The notes: generated by a model from the sequence alone, not told the origin. Positions 33,486 to 43,735 are shown, numbered from the stretch's first letter. The stretch is 64,000 nt of DNA from Vallitalea okinawensis (GCF_002964605.1 NZ_PQDH01000004.1:62001-126000), one strand, 5' to 3'. Program-made: numbers and translations.

Positions 33486-34823
33486 ATGCAAATAAAGAAA
33501 GTCATCGAGACAGCTAAAGACAACGGGAGTAGACTTACAGAAATTGATTTTAAGTATGAAAAGATAGATGGAGATAGCGTTACTATAGATATTCATATGG
33601 ATCAAGAGTATCAAGAGATGATAGGTTTTGGAGGGGCTTTTACAGAAGCGGCAGCGGTTACTCTGAGTAAAATATCAACAGACAAGAGACAAGAAGTTCT
33701 AGAAAGATATTTTGACCAGGAGAAAGGGATTGGTTATTCCTTGGGGAGAGTACATATACATAGTTGTGACTTTTCACTTGGTAACTATACTTATGTTGAA
33801 GAGAATGATCATGAACTAAAGAGCTTTAGTATATCGAGAGATAAAACACACATAATTCCTTTAATAAAAGATGCTATGAAGCAAAGAGGAGATGGGATTA
33901 AGCTATTAGCCTCACCTTGGAGTCCGCCAGCATGGATGAAAAGTAATCATGAGATGAATAACGGAGGTAAATTGCTAGATAGCTATAAAGACATATGGGC
34001 TAGATATTATACAAAATTTATTAAAGCCTATGAGGACGAGGGTTTAGATGTTTGGGGTATAACAGTACAAAATGAACCTGCTGCTGTTCAGGTATGGGAT
34101 TCATGCATTTATTCAGCTGAAGAGGAAAGAGATTTTATAAAGGATCATTTGGGACCAACCATGTACAAAGAAGGCTTGCAGGATACAAAGATACTCATCT
34201 GGGATCATAATAGAGACATCATGGTGGAAAGAGCCAAAAGGATTTTAGAGGATGATGAAGCGGCACAATATGTTTGGGGAACAGGGTTCCACTGGTATGT
34301 TAGTGAGGAATTTGATAACGTCGGTAAAGTTCATCAACTCTTTCCAGATAAACATTTACTATTTACTGAAGGGTGCCAAGAAGGTGGGGTGAAACTAGGT
34401 GAATGGTATACAGGTGAAAGGTACGCAAGGAATATGATCGGTGATTTCAATAACTGGTGCGAAGGATATTTAGATTGGAACATCGTTCTAGATGAAACAG
34501 GTGGACCTAATCATGTCAATAATTTATGTGACGCGCCAATTATTGCAGATACCCAGGCTAATGAATTACACTATAATAGTTCCTATTATTATATTGGTCA
34601 GTTCAGTAAATATGTAATGCCTGGAGCAAAACGAATAGGCTCTTGTTCACAGGATAATAAGCTAAAGGTATGTGCTTTTAAAAATCCTAATGAAGATATC
34701 ATTTTAATCCTATTAAATGAATCGGAGGCTGCTCTAAATTATTGCTTTAAAGTGGCAGATGAACAGTTTAATGCAGTTGCAGCACCGCATTCCATAAGGA
34801 CTTATGTTGTCGGTAATGACTAA
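33486..34823 (+). CDS. Glycoside hydrolase family 30
   Basis: 445-residue TIM-barrel plus beta-domain enzyme. QEMIGFGGAFTEAAAVTL opens the catalytic domain; the acid/base Glu is in GITVQNEPAAVQ and the nucleophile Glu in LLFTEGCQEGG. Family members act on glucosylceramide-like beta-glucosides, beta-1,6-glucan or related beta-glucans. No signal peptide, so it acts inside the cell on imported oligomers. AGGAGG precedes ATG. With the phosphorylase-like gene downstream it looks like a beta-glucan utilisation set. Confidence 0.9.
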   Translation: MQIKKVIETAKDNGSRLTEIDFKYEKIDGDSVTIDIHMDQEYQEMIGFGGAFTEAAAVTLSKISTDKRQEVLERYFDQEKGIGYSLGRVHIHSCDFSLGNYTYVEENDHELKSFSISRDKTHIIPLIKDAMKQRGDGIKLLASPWSPPAWMKSNHEMNNGGKLLDSYKDIWARYYTKFIKAYEDEGLDVWGITVQNEPAAVQVWDSCIYSAEEERDFIKDHLGPTMYKEGLQDTKILIWDHNRDIMVERAKRILEDDEAAQYVWGTGFHWYVSEEFDNVGKVHQLFPDKHLLFTEGCQEGGVKLGEWYTGERYARNMIGDFNNWCEGYLDWNIVLDETGGPNHVNNLCDAPIIADTQANELHYNSSYYYIGQFSKYVMPGAKRIGSCSQDNKLKVCAFKNPNEDIILILLNESEAALNYCFKVADEQFNAVAAPHSIRTYVVGND

Positions 34824-34847
34824 GATAATAAAGGGGTCATCATAAAT

Positions 34848-37800
34848 ATGAAAAAAGATTTTTTGTCTAAAGATTTTGAATATTATATAAAGAATTATGA
34901 TAGAGAGAAGGCCTTTTCAAGTTTTTTGCCTGGTATAGCAGGCAAAAAAGGTATTCCTATATGGGCATTCTATGTTAATAGAGGGCAAGGCATCTGCAGT
35001 TTTGGTATCAAAGATAAGGATAATCCTATCACTGAGTTTTTTCCAGCTAATGCTGCTTACCAATATAACCATGTCAATGGATTTAGAAGTTTTATCAAAG
35101 TGGATAATAGCTTTTATGAAGCTTTTGCTCCAATACATGGTTCTGATGAAAATATCAAGAGAACCATGAAAATTGAAATGAATCAATTAACAATTGAAGA
35201 AATTAATTATCATCATGCCATTAAGTATTGCGTGACCTATTTTGTATTGCCCAACGAAGATTTTGGATCCTTGGTTAGAAAAATTGAAGTGGAAAACTTA
35301 AAGAATGAAGAAAGAACCATTGAGATAATTGATGGACATCCAGCTATACTACCTGCAGGCATTAAGAATGAGGAGTATAAAGCTGTTGGTAATTTATTTA
35401 GAAGTTGGATGGAAGTTTATAATCTTGAGAACAATATAGCCTTTTATAAATTAAGAGCGAGTACTACAGACGAAGCAGAGGTAACAACAATTAATGAAGG
35501 CCACTTTTTCTTAACTTTTAGCGATGATCAACAACCTATTCGACCTGTTGTTGATGTCGAGCTTATTTTTGGGAATGATACTGGATTAACATATCCAATG
35601 AAATTCCAAGAGCGTTCTGTAAGTGAAATTGAGGAAGAAGTGCAGGTGACTGCGAATAAGGTGCCAGGAGCATTTACATTACTTTCTAAGGTATTACAGC
35701 CACTGGATACGATAAGGATCAATTCATTTATTGGTCATGTATCAGACATAGAGATTATTAATAAAAAAGCTTTGGATTTATGTAAGAATGACTACATAGA
35801 TTCAAAACAAAGGGAAGCTAAAGCGTTAGTAGAGAAACTTACAAATCAAGTTGATACACAAACTAATAATGTACTCTTTGATGCTTATATCAAACAGAAT
35901 TTCTTAGATAATGTATTAAGAGGTGGTTATCCTGAGATTTTGAAAAGTCATAATGAAGATTTTGTATATCATATTTATTCAAGAAAGCATGGTGATCCTG
36001 AGAGAGAATATAATGCATTTCATATTGCACCAGAATTCTATTCTCAAGGAAATGGAAATTTTAGAGATGTCAATCAAAATAGACGAAATGATGTTTTTAT
36101 TGAGCCAAAGGCAGGGAAGACAAATATAAAGACTTTTATGAGTCTCATCCAAATGGATGGTTATAACCCATTAGTTGTAAAAGGTACAAAGTTTGAGCTG
36201 AACCTAGAAGTATTAGAAGAAATCATCGACAAATACATTATGACAAACAAGAAAGCAATCAAGGCAATACTACAGAAAAAGTTTACACCAGGAGAATTGT
36301 TAAGTTACATAAGATGGCATGGAGTTAATCTTAGGGATGATGAAAATGTATTCCTCTCAGAAGTTCTTGCAAATGCTAATCAATGCATTGAAGCATCCTT
36401 TGGAGAAGGATACTGGAGCGATCATTTTACATATAATATGGACTTAATTGATAACTATCTAAAAGTTTTCCCTGATTGTGAAAAAGAGTTAGTGTTTTGT
36501 GATAGGAACTATAAATTTTTTCAGTCACCAGTTTATGTTCTGCCGAGAAGTGAGAAGTATGTCTTAACAAATGAAGGAAAAGTCCGTCAATATGGTTCTG
36601 TCATGATAGAGGAGGAGACAAGTGTAGATATCAATGAAACTAGATGGTTGAAAACAGCATCTGGTGATGTTTATACTACTAACCTTTATACGAAGTTATT
36701 GGTTTTAGCAGTCAATAAATTTCTCCTTTTGGATCCCTTTGGAATGGGGATTGAAATGGAAGCCAATAAACCAGGGTGGAATGATGCAATGAACGGATTG
36801 CCAGGATTATTGAGTTCAGGATTAAGTGAGACTTTTGAGTTAGTTAGGATTGTAAAATATTTAGATTTAGTATGTAAAAACTATAAAGAAGTGACCATCG
36901 CCATACCAGAAGAAATTTTTAACGTCATCCATCTAATCATAAAACCTTTGCAAAAAAATAATGCCATGCAGATGATGAATATGGACTATTGGGAAGCTTC
37001 AGCTCAAATAAGAGAAGATTTTAGGCGAGAGATAAGATATAGCATTTCAGGGAAAGAGAAAGTAGTTAAGCTTACAGAACTTACTCAACTATTCAATGAG
37101 ATGCAAAGAAAGTTAATGAGAGGTATACATGAAGCACAGATATTAGGTAATGGGCTCTATCATACCTATTACACCTATGAAGCTACAGAATTTGATGTGT
37201 TAAAAGATCAAGATGGTAAAGCAATACTTAGCCATTATGGTTTACCAAAAGTTAACGTAAAATCATTTTGTCAAAAACCGATTAATTATTTTCTAGAAGG
37301 TCCTGCAAGAGCAATGAAAGTGATAGAAGAAAATACAGCAAAAGAAATTTATGATAGACTTAAAGAGACTGATTTGTATGACAGAAAATTAAAGATGTAT
37401 AAGACATCCGGTACACTGAATGATGAGTCTTTTGAAATAGGGAGAATTAAAGCTTTTACCCCTGGATGGTTAGAGCGTGAGTCTATCTTTTTGCATATGA
37501 CTTATAAGTACATGCTTGCTTTATTGAAAGTAGGATTGTATGATGAGTTTTATGAAGAAATAAAGACTAATTTAATCTGTAACTTAGACCCAAGTGTATA
37601 CGGTAGAAGTATATTAGAAAATTCATCTTTTATTGCTAGTAGTGTGAATCCTAATCCTAAACTTCATGGACAAGGATTCGTGGCTAGATTAAGTGGGTCA
37701 ACTGCAGAGATGTTATCTATGTGGGTTATTATGATGACTGGGCAAAAAGTATTTGGAGTTGAGAAGGAGCAGTTATATCTAGAACTTGCACCTATTCTCT

Positions 37801-38030
37801 CAGGTGATATGTTTAATGAAGAAGGCATATTAAAGTATACCTTTTTAGGACATACGCAAGTAACTTATATTAATAAAAAAAGAAAGAATACTTTTGGAGA
37901 AAAGGGAGTTAAAGTTCACACAATCGAACTCGATAACTCTATTATGATTGAAGGAAATCGTATAATGGGGCAACTTGCAGTAAGCATAAGAAATGGAGAA
38001 GTTAATCAAATAAAAGCCTATATGGAGTAG
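34848..38030 (+). CDS. Large GH94/GH149/GH161-like glycan phosphorylase (beta-glucan type)
   Basis: 1060 residues with no signal peptide. The N-terminal half looks like the beta-sandwich of clan GH-Q phosphorylases (AANAAYQYNHVNGFRSFI). The middle and C-terminal halves show GNGNFRDVNQNRRNDVFIEP (about residues 405-424) and EANKPGWNDAMNGLPGLLSSGLSE (about 641-664). The second has the Asp position used as general acid in GH94-type enzymes. The length is closer to GH149/GH161 beta-1,3-glucan phosphorylases than to cellobiose phosphorylase (~800). I assign the group from pattern and length only. Phosphorolysis would give glucose-1-phosphate in the cytoplasm, fitting GH30 and the ABC importer. A terminator follows. 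Confidence 0.75.
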   Translation: MKKDFLSKDFEYYIKNYDREKAFSSFLPGIAGKKGIPIWAFYVNRGQGICSFGIKDKDNPITEFFPANAAYQYNHVNGFRSFIKVDNSFYEAFAPIHGSDENIKRTMKIEMNQLTIEEINYHHAIKYCVTYFVLPNEDFGSLVRKIEVENLKNEERTIEIIDGHPAILPAGIKNEEYKAVGNLFRSWMEVYNLENNIAFYKLRASTTDEAEVTTINEGHFFLTFSDDQQPIRPVVDVELIFGNDTGLTYPMKFQERSVSEIEEEVQVTANKVPGAFTLLSKVLQPLDTIRINSFIGHVSDIEIINKKALDLCKNDYIDSKQREAKALVEKLTNQVDTQTNNVLFDAYIKQNFLDNVLRGGYPEILKSHNEDFVYHIYSRKHGDPEREYNAFHIAPEFYSQGNGNFRDVNQNRRNDVFIEPKAGKTNIKTFMSLIQMDGYNPLVVKGTKFELNLEVLEEIIDKYIMTNKKAIKAILQKKFTPGELLSYIRWHGVNLRDDENVFLSEVLANANQCIEASFGEGYWSDHFTYNMDLIDNYLKVFPDCEKELVFCDRNYKFFQSPVYVLPRSEKYVLTNEGKVRQYGSVMIEEETSVDINETRWLKTASGDVYTTNLYTKLLVLAVNKFLLLDPFGMGIEMEANKPGWNDAMNGLPGLLSSGLSETFELVRIVKYLDLVCKNYKEVTIAIPEEIFNVIHLIIKPLQKNNAMQMMNMDYWEASAQIREDFRREIRYSISGKEKVVKLTELTQLFNEMQRKLMRGIHEAQILGNGLYHTYYTYEATEFDVLKDQDGKAILSHYGLPKVNVKSFCQKPINYFLEGPARAMKVIEENTAKEIYDRLKETDLYDRKLKMYKTSGTLNDESFEIGRIKAFTPGWLERESIFLHMTYKYMLALLKVGLYDEFYEEIKTNLICNLDPSVYGRSILENSSFIASSVNPNPKLHGQGFVARLSGSTAEMLSMWVIMMTGQKVFGVEKEQLYLELAPILSGDMFNEEGILKYTFLGHTQVTYINKKRKNTFGEKGVKVHTIELDNSIMIEGNRIMGQLAVSIRNGEVNQIKAYME

Positions 38031-38060
38031 AAAAAATCAATATAAGTTATAAGTTAGGAC

Positions 38061-38095
38061 AAACCTCTTAAATTTGTGAATTTAAGAGGTTTATT
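38061..38095 (+). terminator. Terminator after the phosphorylase-like gene
   Basis: AAACCTCTTAAAT pairs perfectly with ATTTAAGAGGTTT around TTGTGA; a short U-rich stretch (TTTATTAA) follows. Confidence 0.75.
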
Positions 38096-38233
38096 AATGT
38101 CTAAAAATATTAAAGAAAAGTCTGATTAAAATATTCTCTAAATTCGTTATAAAAATTATAATATAAAGTATGAAATAGCTTTTATGAGATTACTTACATG
38201 AAACTTTAAGTATATAAGGAGAAGGTGGGTTAA

Positions 38234-41200
38234 ATGGCATTAGGAAGAAGAAGTGAATTGTTTCATCGTGAAGGAAAGTTAAAGAAATTTGCTCCAGATA
38301 TTGAAAAGTATCGTTTCAAAGAACGTATAGCAGTTAAGAATTTTCACGTCATCCAAGAAAAATCGGAAGAGGTAAGTCCTGAAATTCCATGTGAAGGTTG
38401 GCAACCTACAAGCGTAGGATTTAAATGGGGTGAACTTGATAATTATTTATGGACAAAGTTCAACTTTGAGTTCCCAGAACATTGGAAGAAAGAAAAGATC
38501 GTGGGTATCTTTGATTTTGGTTTTGGGAAGCCAGGACTCACCATTGGTGCTGAAACATTATTGTTTGTAGATGGTCATCCTTTTAAGGGGGTAGACTCCA
38601 ACCATATGGAAGTTGTCTTACCTAATACTCTTCAATCAAATACAGAATTTATTTTCCGTTCTTGGTGTGGTGTCCCTAATCTACATCGATATAATAGAAG
38701 AGAAGATGGATTCCAAGAGGTTAAAGGACCAATAGGAGAAATTCATACAATAAAGACCATGGATTTTGGGATTCTAGATAAGAAGATTAATGAATTTTAT
38801 TATGATGTAGAAGCCATTATGCAAACTGTACATGTCTTGAAAGACAGTAACTCCACGGAAAGTGATGCATTGCTTAGAGCTGTTGATAAAGCATATCGAC
38901 TCATAGATCCTACTATTCAAGAATTCGATGAAGATGCTCATAGAAAACAATTATATGTGGCTCATGATATTCTTATTGAGGAAAAAAGAAAGATTAAGAA
39001 ACTGAGTCAAGTTAAATTCAGTGCTGTTGGTCAATCACATATCGACGTGGCTTGGTTATGGCGGATTAAACACACTCGGGAGAAAATAGCCCGAACTTTT
39101 AGTACCGCACTAAGGTTAATAGAGGAATATCCAGACTTTATTTATATGCAAAGCCAACCCCAATTACTAGAGTATTTAAAGCAGGATTATCCAAGTATTT
39201 TTGATCAAATTAAAGAACGTGTTAAAGAAGGACGATTTGAAGTTGATGGTGCGATGTGGCTGGAAAGTGATTGCAATATTCCTAGTGGTGAAAGCTTAAC
39301 ACGACAAATTCTATATGGAAAGAAATTTATGAAGGAAGAATTTGATATAGAGTCTAAGTATCTATGGATGCCTGATGTGTTTGGCTATTCATGGGCTTTA
39401 CCACAGATTCTTAAAAAGAGTGATGTTGATACTTTCTGTACCACCAAAATGGCATGGAATCAGTATAACAGAATGCCTTTTAATACTTTTTGGTGGAAAG
39501 GTCTTGATGGAACAGAAATCTTAACTCATTTAATAGAAGATGTTAACTTCATGGATATGGAAGCTAAGACAATGGTACAAGGCTGGGAAAAGTATAAAGA
39601 TAAAGAGTTGGCTGAAGGTATTCTTTATCAATTTGGCCTTGGTGATGGTGGGGGAGGTCCTACTGCAAGAAACATTGAAATGTTGCATCGATTCAATGAT
39701 ATGCCAGGTCTTCCATACATTGAGATGGAGAAGGCAGGTGATTATTTTGACAGATTGAACGATACTGCATCCACAACTGAAGAATATGTTCATAAGTGGG
39801 ATGGTGAATTATATTTAGAACTTCACCGAGGTACCTTAACATCTCAAGCCTTTACTAAAAGATATAATCGTGAATTAGAATTTTTATATCGTGAAACAGA
39901 ATCCGTAGGTGTATTAGCAAGTTTATTGAATGATAGCTGGAATATATATGATGCACAGTTAATTGAAAAGAACTGGAAAACAGTGTTGTTAAATCAGTTC
40001 CATGACATTATACCTGGTTCATCTATAGCTGAAGTTTACCATGATGCTAGAGAAGACTATGAAAAAGCTAAACACGATATCTTACAATACAAAAGTCAAC
40101 TACAAGCTTCAATAACTCAATTATCCTCTCATTCATACAGTGTTTATAACAATTCCAACTGGGAGATTAATGATTCAGTAGTCATTAGGGATATTGAGAA
40201 AGAAGGAGTTTTTACTCGGGATGGACAGGAATTAATCAGTGAAAAGATAGATGAAGGGTATCTAATCTATTTAGATAATATGCAACCACTTAGTTATACC
40301 ACCATTCAGTTTAATGAACAAGAATGTGTTCATGATGAAATTTTTAAGTTTGAAGATAACATAATTGAAACGCCTTATTATGAAATCCAAATAAATGATT
40401 CAGGGAACATTACCTCTCTTTACGATAAGGAGAATCAACGTCAAGTGCTTGCTCAAGGAGAATATGCAAATCATTTACAATCCTTCGAAGATCGTCCACT
40501 TTATTGGGAAGCTTGGGATGTTGATATATTTTATAAAGATAAACCTAAAAACGTTGATGAACTCGAGAGTATAGAAGTAGTTGAAAATAATCGTTTACGT
40601 ATAGTATTAAGATTTACATGGAAGCATTTGAAATCAACTATTGCTCAAGATTTGATTCTTTATGCAAAGGATAGACGTATCGATTTTAAAACTTTTGTTG
40701 ATTGGCATGAAAGTCAGAGATTATTAAGAACATCATTTGGTATTGATATTCGTTCCAATAAAGCAACCTATGATATTCAATATGGTAACTGTGAACGACC
40801 AACTCATTGGAATACAAGTTGGGATTTAGCTCGTTTTGAAGTTGTTGGTCATAAGTGGGCGGATTTAAGTGAATATTCCTATGGTGTTGCTTTGCTGAAT
40901 GATTGTAAGTATGGACACGATATTAAAGAAAACAAGATGGGCTTAACGCTAATTAAAAGTGGTATCAATCCTGATCCTGATGCAGATCAAGGTGAACATT
41001 ACTTTACTTATTCACTACTTCCTCACAAAGGAACATGGAGAGAAGCTGGAGTTGAAGAAGGTTCTTGGAAATTGAATAACCCACTAACTTACACTCAAGG
41101 TCAAATTGATAATCGATCATTATTCAAAATTAATTGTGATGCAGTAGAGATTGATGCAGTGAAAAAAGCGGAATACTCTGATTCAGTTATTTTACGTTTG

Positions 41201-41374
41201 CATGAATTCAAAGGTGGAAGGCAAAAGATTAAGATAACAAGTGATTTTGAAATTGAAAGCTTCCAAGAAGTCAACTTGATAGAAAGAGAGATTGGAGATA
41301 AAATGATTACAAATCAAGTTAATGTAGATATTGATCCCTATGAAATAAAGACTTATAAAGTTAAATTCAAATAA
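38234..41374 (+). CDS. GH38 alpha-mannosidase
   Basis: Zinc-dependent retaining alpha-mannosidase, 1046 residues, without a signal peptide, so cytoplasmic. An N-terminal beta domain (to ~255) precedes the GH38 domain: GQSHIDVAWLWRIKHTREK carries the zinc-binding His and Asp, WMPDVFGYSWALPQ the catalytic Asp nucleophile, and LNQFHDIIPGSSIAEVY another metal-binding His. A middle and a C-terminal beta domain complete the normal bacterial layout. RBS GGAGAAGG. Its own promoter region is upstream (38098-38233). It faces an AraC regulator across a bidirectional terminator. Likely trims mannose from imported N-glycan or mannan fragments. Confidence 0.93.
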   Translation: MALGRRSELFHREGKLKKFAPDIEKYRFKERIAVKNFHVIQEKSEEVSPEIPCEGWQPTSVGFKWGELDNYLWTKFNFEFPEHWKKEKIVGIFDFGFGKPGLTIGAETLLFVDGHPFKGVDSNHMEVVLPNTLQSNTEFIFRSWCGVPNLHRYNRREDGFQEVKGPIGEIHTIKTMDFGILDKKINEFYYDVEAIMQTVHVLKDSNSTESDALLRAVDKAYRLIDPTIQEFDEDAHRKQLYVAHDILIEEKRKIKKLSQVKFSAVGQSHIDVAWLWRIKHTREKIARTFSTALRLIEEYPDFIYMQSQPQLLEYLKQDYPSIFDQIKERVKEGRFEVDGAMWLESDCNIPSGESLTRQILYGKKFMKEEFDIESKYLWMPDVFGYSWALPQILKKSDVDTFCTTKMAWNQYNRMPFNTFWWKGLDGTEILTHLIEDVNFMDMEAKTMVQGWEKYKDKELAEGILYQFGLGDGGGGPTARNIEMLHRFNDMPGLPYIEMEKAGDYFDRLNDTASTTEEYVHKWDGELYLELHRGTLTSQAFTKRYNRELEFLYRETESVGVLASLLNDSWNIYDAQLIEKNWKTVLLNQFHDIIPGSSIAEVYHDAREDYEKAKHDILQYKSQLQASITQLSSHSYSVYNNSNWEINDSVVIRDIEKEGVFTRDGQELISEKIDEGYLIYLDNMQPLSYTTIQFNEQECVHDEIFKFEDNIIETPYYEIQINDSGNITSLYDKENQRQVLAQGEYANHLQSFEDRPLYWEAWDVDIFYKDKPKNVDELESIEVVENNRLRIVLRFTWKHLKSTIAQDLILYAKDRRIDFKTFVDWHESQRLLRTSFGIDIRSNKATYDIQYGNCERPTHWNTSWDLARFEVVGHKWADLSEYSYGVALLNDCKYGHDIKENKMGLTLIKSGINPDPDADQGEHYFTYSLLPHKGTWREAGVEEGSWKLNNPLTYTQGQIDNRSLFKINCDAVEIDAVKKAEYSDSVILRLHEFKGGRQKIKITSDFEIESFQEVNLIEREIGDKMITNQVNVDIDPYEIKTYKVKFK

Positions 41375-41403
41375 TAGAGATAGCTTACATTAACAGAATA
41401 GTT

Positions 41404-41437
41404 AAAACCACTGGTTGAGATCAGTGGTTTTATTTTC
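41404..41437. terminator. Bidirectional terminator between mannosidase and AraC gene
   Basis: AAAACCACTG and CAGTGGTTTT pair around GTTGAGAT, with TATTTT after on the plus strand and A/T-rich sequence on the other. Two convergent genes end at it; the AraC stop codon is at its edge. Confidence 0.8.
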
Positions 41438-42242
41438 TATTAAACGTGGAGTATTTCGTTTTATATTGAGTAGGTGATTTCCCCTCATGTTTTTTGAAAT
41501 ATCTAGAAAAATAAAATTCATCTTTGAAATCTAGTTCATAAGCTATTGTCTTAATGGTTTTGTCGGTTATCACAAGCTGTTCTTTGGCTCTTTGCATAAT
41601 CATACTATCGATATGCTGCTTAAGGGTCTTACCCGTATCACTTTTAATTATACGACGTAGTGAATCATATGAAATGTTTATTCTATCACAAATATCATTT
41701 GGATGCAGTTCAATGGAAAGATGCTTGTCTATGTACTGAAAAATATCTTTATATTTTATGGTGTGATCCAATAGCTTTTTATCAATATTATACAGAGTTA
41801 TAAATTGACTGATAACTTTTAAGAGTTCAGCTCTACACATGATTTGGTTTTCTATACGATCATCTTTGACCCATTTAAGCAGAGTCTCTATCTGAGTATC
41901 ACTATAAGGAATACTTAGACAATGATAGACATCACTAAAAACCTCTAATCCAGGAACTAAAGAAGCTTTAAAATGGATATAAAACTTATCTAAATTTTCA
42001 TCACAGATAAAGTCGTACATGGAATTGGAAGGAATTAAATAACAATGATGAGGTGTAAGTTCAATCACAGAGTCATCTCTTTTAAGGTAGCCTTTACCTC
42101 CTGTAATAAAGTATAGGCGATTATAAGGGGATGAATCCTTGAACATATTCCAAGAGTTATTTAGTTTTACAAAACCATCTTCTATTATTTCTAATTTGAA
42201 ATATTGATTAAAAAATTCTAAGGCTTTATATGTTACTTTCAT
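41430..42242 (-). CDS. AraC-family transcriptional regulator
   Basis: 270 residues. A cupin-like effector-binding region (residues ~1-150: YFITGGKGYLKRDDSVIELTPHHCYLIPSN) precedes two AraC helix-turn-helices (NISYDSLRRIIKSDTGKTLKQHI and TIKTIAYELDFKDEFYFSRYFKKHEGKSPTQYK). It is divergent from the orphan binding protein at 42429, with 190 bp between, and convergent with the mannosidase. The likely targets are one or both of these neighbours, with a mannose-type ligand, but that is inference. Confidence 0.88.
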   Translation of the reverse strand: MKVTYKALEFFNQYFKLEIIEDGFVKLNNSWNMFKDSSPYNRLYFITGGKGYLKRDDSVIELTPHHCYLIPSNSMYDFICDENLDKFYIHFKASLVPGLEVFSDVYHCLSIPYSDTQIETLLKWVKDDRIENQIMCRAELLKVISQFITLYNIDKKLLDHTIKYKDIFQYIDKHLSIELHPNDICDRINISYDSLRRIIKSDTGKTLKQHIDSMIMQRAKEQLVITDKTIKTIAYELDFKDEFYFSRYFKKHEGKSPTQYKTKYSTFNRK

Positions 42243-42386
42243 AATAAAAAGTACATCCTTTTCAATATAAATTCCATGTTAATGGTTGATAGTATAAATT
42301 ATAATAAAAATAGGCACATTGCGCAAATGGAGAAGACGCAAGATAAGGATCTCTATGTCCACTGTCTAAACATAACTCTTTCTTTC

Positions 42387-42421
42387 AACCCCTTATTCAT
42401 CTATAATATGAATAGGGGGTT
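42387..42421 (+). promoter_or_regulatory. Hairpin covering the ribosome binding site of the orphan binding protein
   Basis: AACCCCTTATTCAT (42387-42400) pairs with ATGAATAGGGGGTT (42408-42421), 14 pairs with one wobble, loop CTATAAT. The Shine-Dalgarno AGGGGG is inside the 3' arm, nine bases before the ATG at 42429. Folded RNA would hide the ribosome binding site. Alternatively, in DNA the loop holds TATAAT, so the palindrome could be an operator around a -10 box, but no good -35 is present. Confidence 0.6.
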
Positions 42422-42428
42422 GGTTAGT

Positions 42429-43718
42429 ATGAAACGATTCAGCTACTTTATGATTGGTGTGGTGGTTATTACTATATTATTAATTACCAGTTCTTTAATA
42501 AATAATATGGGAAAAGATGAGATGATTCGTGGAGAAGAGAAAATTAAAATAAAGTTTGCAATGTGGGATAAGAACCTTCAACTATTTTATGGGAAGGTGA
42601 TTGATGAATTCGAAGAGCTTTATCCTAACATTGATGTTGAAATGCAAATTGTTGATTGGGATAATTATTGGAATAACATTCAGTTAGCAGCTGAGGTAGG
42701 AACATTACCAGATGTTATTTGGATGAATGCACCAAATGTTATAAACTTTTCTGAAAAATCTTACATTATACCATTGGATACCTATATTAAAGAAGATGCA
42801 ATTAATATGAATGACTACTTTTCTCTAACAACAGATATGTATACCGTCAATGACCAGCTTTATGCAATGCCTATATTTTGGGATATCATATGTCTTTGGT
42901 ACAATAAAGACATTTTTGATGCATATGGTATGCCGTACCCAACAAGTGACTGGAAATTTGATGATCTATTGCTAGTAGCCGAAAAGTTTAATAATAAAGA
43001 AGAGGATATATGGGGGCTAGCTGTAGCATTAGATAATGAACAGAGTTTATACTATAATAGTATCGTTCAGTGTGGTGGCTATATTCTAAGTGAAGATAAA
43101 AAGCAATCAGGCTTTAGTTCTGAGGCTACAAAGAATGGAATAGAAGTGTGGTATAACCTGTATAAAGAAGGGACTATTCCCTATCTTAAAGATGATACTG
43201 ACTTAGCAGAATATTTTAAAGAAGGCAAAGCGGCGATGATCTATCATGGATCATGGGTATACCCAGAACTAACGCGTGATGAAAAGATAGGAGATTCTAT
43301 TGGTATAGAAGCCTTGCCTGCTATGGAGCAAGAGGGGACTATCGTTCATGGGATAGGGATGGCGATTACCTCTACTACTGATTATCCAGATGAAGCGTGG
43401 CTTTTTATCAAGTACTTAAGCAGTAAGAAAGTTAATGATTTCTTTGCTAAAAGTGGAGCTGGTTTAAGCACCTACTTACCTTCTTTAGAGTTGTTTTATC
43501 ATGAGGAAGGTAAAAAAGGGTATAATATGAATGCCTTTAGAGATCAATTAAAAGATGGGGTCATATATCCTTATTCTCAATATACAACAGAGTGGCTGAA
43601 AGTGATTAATGAGAATATTGATTTAATTTTTCAAGACGAGCTAAGTGTTGATGAAGCATGTGATAAGATTGATAAAGGGATTAATGAGGTGTTGGAAGCA
43701 GAGAGATATAGTAAGTAA
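42429..43718 (+). CDS. Orphan ABC sugar-binding protein, membrane-anchored
   Basis: 429 residues. The N-terminus MKRFSYFMIGVVVITILLITSSLI is a single hydrophobic anchor without a lipobox Cys, unlike the other binding proteins here. The rest is a CUT1-type binding fold (MWDKNLQLFYGKVIDEFEELYPNIDVEM, LPDVIWMN, YPDEAWLFIKYLSSKKVNDFF) and is close in sequence to the protein at 46246. ATG 42429 has AGGGGG before it; an in-frame start at 42276 has no ribosome binding site. No permease genes are next to it, so it probably feeds another transporter (perhaps 47623-49333) or acts as a sensor for a kinase. Confidence 0.85.
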   Translation: MKRFSYFMIGVVVITILLITSSLINNMGKDEMIRGEEKIKIKFAMWDKNLQLFYGKVIDEFEELYPNIDVEMQIVDWDNYWNNIQLAAEVGTLPDVIWMNAPNVINFSEKSYIIPLDTYIKEDAINMNDYFSLTTDMYTVNDQLYAMPIFWDIICLWYNKDIFDAYGMPYPTSDWKFDDLLLVAEKFNNKEEDIWGLAVALDNEQSLYYNSIVQCGGYILSEDKKQSGFSSEATKNGIEVWYNLYKEGTIPYLKDDTDLAEYFKEGKAAMIYHGSWVYPELTRDEKIGDSIGIEALPAMEQEGTIVHGIGMAITSTTDYPDEAWLFIKYLSSKKVNDFFAKSGAGLSTYLPSLELFYHEEGKKGYNMNAFRDQLKDGVIYPYSQYTTEWLKVINENIDLIFQDELSVDEACDKIDKGINEVLEAERYSK

Positions 43719-43735
43719 GTTTAGTTAGCTAACTT

